Shown here: in pieces, positions 59,776 through 64,000 of the stretch
How positions within the stretch are numbered: position 1 is the first letter of the stretch
Layout of the letters: every line of letters starts with the position of its first letter
Source: Nymphalis io
Lineage: Eukaryota > Arthropoda > Insecta > Lepidoptera > Nymphalidae
NCBI RefSeq assembly: GCF_905147045.1
Contig: NC_065889.1
Location: forward strand, 10,173,001 to 10,237,000
DNA length: 64,000 nucleotides
Reading direction: 5' to 3'
Program-made: the position numbers and the translations under genes
The notes under the pieces: generated by a model
The model's input: only the letters and a program-made list of their open reading frames with translations
Told to the model about the DNA's origin: nothing
The model's database searches: none

Positions 59776-60110
59776 GTTTTTTTTTTTTTTTATATGCCCC
59801 GGGATGGCAAATGACTCCACTCCACCTGATGGTAAGTGGTAGTAGAGTCCAAACGCGACGACGGCCAGTACAGTCGGGAAGAATGTTCTGTACTAGCCGT
59901 CCCCGCCATGCCGGCCCGCAAGATGCCTCTTCACGCCTAGTTTGAAGGAACCCGGGTTGTAAGAGGAGGGGAACACGTGAGCTGGTAAGGAATTCCATTC
60001 TTTGGTAGTGCGGCAAAGAAAGGAGTTGCCAAATTTCTTTGTGCGCGATGGAATTGATGTCACAGTTAGGCGGTGACATCGAGAACCAGCTCGCGTGGAC
60101 TTAAGAAGGA
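59776..60110 (-). repeat. Second poly(A)-tailed repeat (family C)
   Basis: T-run at 59776-59791 then tatgccccgggatggcaaat, cacctgatggtaagtggtag, gacgacggccagtacagtcg, cgccatgccggcccgcaag and gacatcgagaaccagctcgc. GC-rich for this region. On the minus strand it would end in poly(A). It shares the cacctgatggtaagtggt segment next to its tail with family A. Confidence 0.75.
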
Positions 60111-60577
60111 AGGGGGAAGCAGGAATTAGAGAGAATAATTCCTCAGAGCACTCGGGTAAATTACAACCCCTAATTTCAAACTGCTATTTTAAACAAAGCA
60201 AGCAACTTAGCAGCAAGACAGAATACCATTTTTTTTTAATTTTCGAGGAGGAGAAACTTAATACAATTCCTTTATATGAAATGTAATTTTAACAACGTTT
60301 ACAATAAAACAGCTTATGCCTAAGCGTTTGCCTATTAAAAAGGAATTTATTGTGAAAAAAATATTTATACGTATAGCCTTTGAGGATTTGGAAACTATTA
60401 GCCGTCTTTATGAAAAAGATCTTTGTCAATCGGATTTGTTATTTTTCGTAAATATTTAGTATCTGTTTAAAAGGGATACATCGCTCTTTTCTTTGTAATA
60501 TTCTTAATACTTTTTTACTAAGTTTTTGTTAAGGTTGGTTTTTATATGTATAATATATATATATATATATATATATA

Positions 60578-60599
60578 TTTGCATATTTGTCACACTGTC

Positions 60600-60637
<38 letters not shown>

Positions 60638-60661
60638 GACAGATATTATATATATATGACA

Positions 60662-60692
<31 letters not shown>

Positions 60693-60757
60693 TATATATA
60701 TATATATATATTATATCATATATAATATATATATATACAGTGTGACAAATATGCAAA
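60578..60757. repeat. AT-repeat hairpin with perfect 21-bp flanking arms
   Basis: Arms 60578-60598 (tttgcatatttgtcacac...) and 60737-60757 are exact reverse complements enclosing about 138 bp of (AT)n interrupted by nested tatatgaca motifs. A long cruciform-capable structure; microsatellite expansion inside an inverted repeat is likely. Confidence 0.9.
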
Positions 60758-60770
60758 CATTCACATATAA

Positions 60771-60992
60771 GGTCGTCCAAATCCGACATGACCGGAAAGA
60801 GCTCAGGCGCAGGACCAACGGCTTTACGTGTTTTCCGAGACACGGGAGTGTAAACACTTCCAACTTCCAGACTCCGGTTACTATTGAAAATTTTTGACTG
60901 AACAACCCAATAACTTTATTCGCCGGATCTGGGATTTGAATCCAGGACCTCCGGGCGGCCTTACATCTAACCACTAGACCAACGAGGCAGTC
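60771..60992 (-). mobile_element. tRNA-derived SINE, family 2, 3'-truncated
   Basis: Minus-strand copy with an intact head (ttggtctagtggttagatgt, B-box-like ggattcaaatccca) but cut off within its body 14 bp from the AT hairpin, as if the hairpin arose in or replaced the 3' part. Confidence 0.88.
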
Positions 60993-62948
60993 ACTATAAC
61001 ATAGACTCCTCGAATCAAACAATATCTAAAACGTACTTAATTCAATTAGGCTCTTCACATTTTTAAAACCTTCTAGAATGGCACTAGTGTAGACACAGGG
61101 TATGGAGTGAACGTAGGAGTTGTATGCGGATTGAAGTGAGCCGAGTTATAAAAATATATATTTTTATGACTAAAATAGTTTGTGACAGTATAGTATACAA
61201 AACTGTAACTGTTAACGTAGTCCAAAATAAATTTGTAAACATAACCTGAAATAACTGCTGTGAAAAAACGAAGAGTGAATTACTTTATGAGAACTGAATA
61301 CGCTTACAGATATTTTAGTGATTACTGTTATAAAGCTTTTTTTAAATAATAGATCGAAAATAATTTCTTTGTTTATTTATCTATCCTACTCTAATAACTT
61401 CTGGCGCTATATGGTAGAGGTAAGGATCTTTCCGTATGAAAAAGTGGTTACACACAGTAACGAATACGCACGCATTTTATATTCATTTTAGAGTATTATG
61501 TCTTATTTATTAAGTTACGCTCTTATGTATTCTCGTCTATTATTTTATTACTCATTATCTTAATACACAAATTATAAAATGATAAAAAATTTAAATACAA
61601 ATCGAAATGACTTTTAGAACAGTCAAAAAGAATAAACTTTCAATGCGAATTAAGTTTCATGTATAAAATATTGATATTTACTACGAAGATAAAATTCTCA
61701 ACAACGCGCTGACTATTTATGGCCCTCGTTGTAATACAGTGGGTTCAGTTTACTCACTGTAAATTGTTCAGAATACTTAATGATAACATCTTTGAAGTTA
61801 ATAATTTATTTGACACGAACTCGCAGACGTCACGGCATTTACATCACATTTACTATGATAACTTCAAATCAAGCTTTACTTTTTTAAAGAAGATCTTTAA
61901 AAAAGTATAGCTTGAATCTTGATTGATACGGATTGTGATAATTTTTGATTGATTTAAATCTATTTATAATAATTAGAAAATACAAAATAAATTTATTTAT
62001 AGCGGGATCCATCCCGACTTTGTGTGGGTAAAATAAGATTTTTTTCCCCTTGCTATTATTATAATCAATGAGATAAACAATCCTTAGCCAATCTATTCGA
62101 CCGTACATTGCTAAAGGACTATAACACATATATCTCAATAATTGTAATATTTCTAAAATTATTGGTCAAATGGCAATGTGTTTGTTAGGTTATATATATC
62201 GTGTATACATGAAACGTTAAAAATGAACATGTTGTTTTTTTTATAAGGATTTTATACTTTGTGACAAATAAAATAAACTAAATTTTTCCTTTTTTTAACA
62301 AAAAATGGTTAAGCTGAGTTGTCTATAAAATATATTTGCTATAGCGGACTCTTTTTAGAACTTTTTATGAAGAACAATTTAGCTGTAATTTATTTTCGTG
62401 CAACTTTAACAGCGCACGCCGCAGGAGGCTTTCAAGGTGCTCGACTTATTCAGATGTAGTTGAAGAATGTCATCATGACTTTAGCTAATTTATTGATACA
62501 TAATATATAATTTTTCAAATAGGTGCCGTGGTACCGCATATATACAAACTCACAAAACTCTATAACATTAGTATAGATATAGCTTGAATCGAAATGGTAC
62601 TTTCTGTGATTAGTGCCTTAAACCTTGATGATAATATTAGGAGAAAAACAAATTTTTAATATAAATATAGAAACATAAGTATATGTAACAAGCGTGTAAG
62701 TTCCAATAAAATCGAACTTTGTTATTAACAGGGCATCTTATATTCTTCCTTAATGTTTTTTTTAAAGTTAAAGTAAAAATATTTGTTTCGAATATATGAA
62801 AATAAATAAGGAAATAGTTAAGTTGCATTTATTTACGTACAGCTTATGCGTTAATCGATGAACGGCACGAGTTTATCTGCATTCTGTAATTATATGCTGC
62901 GTGTATAGTAAACAGTATAATAGCATATAAAGTGAAGTTAAAGTAATA
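60993..62948. other. Intergenic DNA, no gene seen
   Basis: AT-rich, no recognised repeats. Short frames of 60-84 codons are of chance composition. Confidence 0.35.
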
Positions 62949-63243
62949 GTCTGTAAATGTCCCACTGCTGGGCTAAGGCCTCCTCTCCCTATTTGAGGAG
63001 AAGGTTTGGAGCTTATTCCACCACGCTGCTCCAATGCGGGTTGGTGGAATACACATGTGGCAGAATTTCGATGAAATTAGACACATGCAGGTTTCCTCAC
63101 GATGTTTTCCTTCACCGAAAAGCACGAGATGAATTATAAACAGAAATTAAGCACATGAAAATTCAGAGGTGCTTGCCCGGGTTTGAAATCACGTTCATCG
63201 GTTAAGATTCACGCGTTCTTACCACTGGGCCATCTCGACTTCA
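62949..63243 (-). mobile_element. Metulj-like SINE, full length, well preserved
   Basis: Complete minus-strand copy: gtctgtaaatgtcccactgc ... ggcctcctctccctatttga ... cccgggtttgaaatcacg (decayed B box) ... ccactgggccatctcgactt. The best reference copy in this window for the family. Confidence 0.92.
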
Positions 63244-64000
63244 ATAGCACATAACGATGCTGTAAATATGACGCATGTACGTCATGGTATTAATTAATTT
63301 TATATTACAATTCAATAAAATATTTAGCAAATACTTTTGGATATGAGCTTCGTTATAAAATAAGTTTCGAATTGATGCCTTCATTTATATTTAGTTGGAT
63401 ATTAATTACTGAAAACAATTTCGTTTGTTTTATTTTTGCTAGCGCAATTAAATGCTACATGGAATAGCTCTTTAAATAATTGGGAACTGTTAATTACTTG
63501 ATTATGATATAAACAAATAGGAAATATTTTATAAATGTTTAAAATATAAATACGAAATAAATATATAGCTAAAATAGACTTGTTCAATTACTAACGTGTT
63601 CGATTTTACGGTTGAGTTGTATCCGTCATGTTGACTAGCCCAATGTCACAATAGTATAAGAATAGACTTTTGCAGAAACAAAAAGTCCAAACAATCGATT
63701 TTTCGATTGAAATATAGGATATAGCCCAAATTTTCGAGTCGAGAGCGGCGACGGTACCCGCCATTTTGAATAAGAACAGAAATTTATTTTATATAACTTA
63801 GAACTATTTTCCAATAGTTAATATTATTCTGTGTATGGTTTAGTGAAATATTACGATTTTTTATTTAAATACCTCGTTAATGGTGCATTCCTTTTAGGTA
63901 TGATATTAACATAAATATATTATGAAGAAGATAGTAAGTTTGTTTATCTTTTATTACTTACTATTTACCTTATCGGTTTTCTTTAAATAAAATTATTTTT
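63244..64000. other. Intergenic DNA, no gene seen
   Basis: AT-rich with a slightly GC-richer patch near 63735-63770 (gagtcgagagcggcgacgg). No coding frame or repeat recognised. Confidence 0.35.

Noticed and set aside
59732..60079. 115-codon minus-strand frame
   Set aside because: Lies over a poly(A)-tailed repeat and ends in its A-run; not a protein gene.
1..64000. CRISPR arrays, operons, phage or bacterial insertion sequences
   Set aside because: No regularly spaced repeats or bacterial gene organisation; the window is clearly insect nuclear DNA.

Overview
The window is nuclear DNA of a lepidopteran, probably a nymphalid-type butterfly. It is AT-rich, its genes have short insect-type introns with GT/AG borders, and it carries butterfly repeats: a tRNA-derived SINE that I recognise from memory as the Metulj type, an RTE/BovB-like LINE and Helitron-like termini. 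No bacterial, organellar or viral genes are visible. The species assignment is an inference from repeats and gene content.

Gene-rich half (1.4-29 kb). Seven protein genes can be modelled. Ana1/CEP295 (centriole assembly) runs + from 1471 to 10110 in 11 coding exons, ending in a 3.95-kb exon. A HIG1-domain gene (12438-12948, -) lies tail-to-tail with it. A beta-carbonic anhydrase (14335-15815, -, 5 exons) is head-to-head with PTPA, the PP2A phosphatase activator (16185-17168, +). A second HIG1-domain gene (18085-19266, -) has its intron at the same place as the first. RagA/B GTPase (22444-25997, -, 7 exons), the TORC1 nutrient-sensing GTPase, is head-to-head with HBS1L (26768-28810, +, intronless CDS), the ribosome-rescue GTPase that works with Pelota. 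All the spliced models close in frame with GT/AG borders. The genes are housekeeping genes, not a pathway cluster. Two HIG1 genes and two divergent gene pairs are the local organisation.

Gene-poor half (29-64 kb). No confidently coding host gene was found. The region holds a full-length RTE-type LINE (35479-38653, -) with an intact 1025-codon frame and an 11-bp target-site duplication, which suggests recent insertion. Truncated relatives lie at 4.37, 10.29 and 57.27 kb. Two tRNA-headed SINE families, a poly(A)-tailed repeat (four copies), a further poly(A)-tailed repeat, Helitron-like pieces, AT microsatellites and several near-perfect palindromes make up much of the rest. Three short GC-richer stretches with splice-site-like borders are given as speculative exons. 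The best is 43462-43563, which has a stop codon and a nearby polyadenylation signal.

I did not find a convincing previously undescribed biological system. The most useful observations are the gene models themselves, the likely PTPA start after a 5'UTR intron, the young LINE, the perfect palindromes and the candidate terminal exon.
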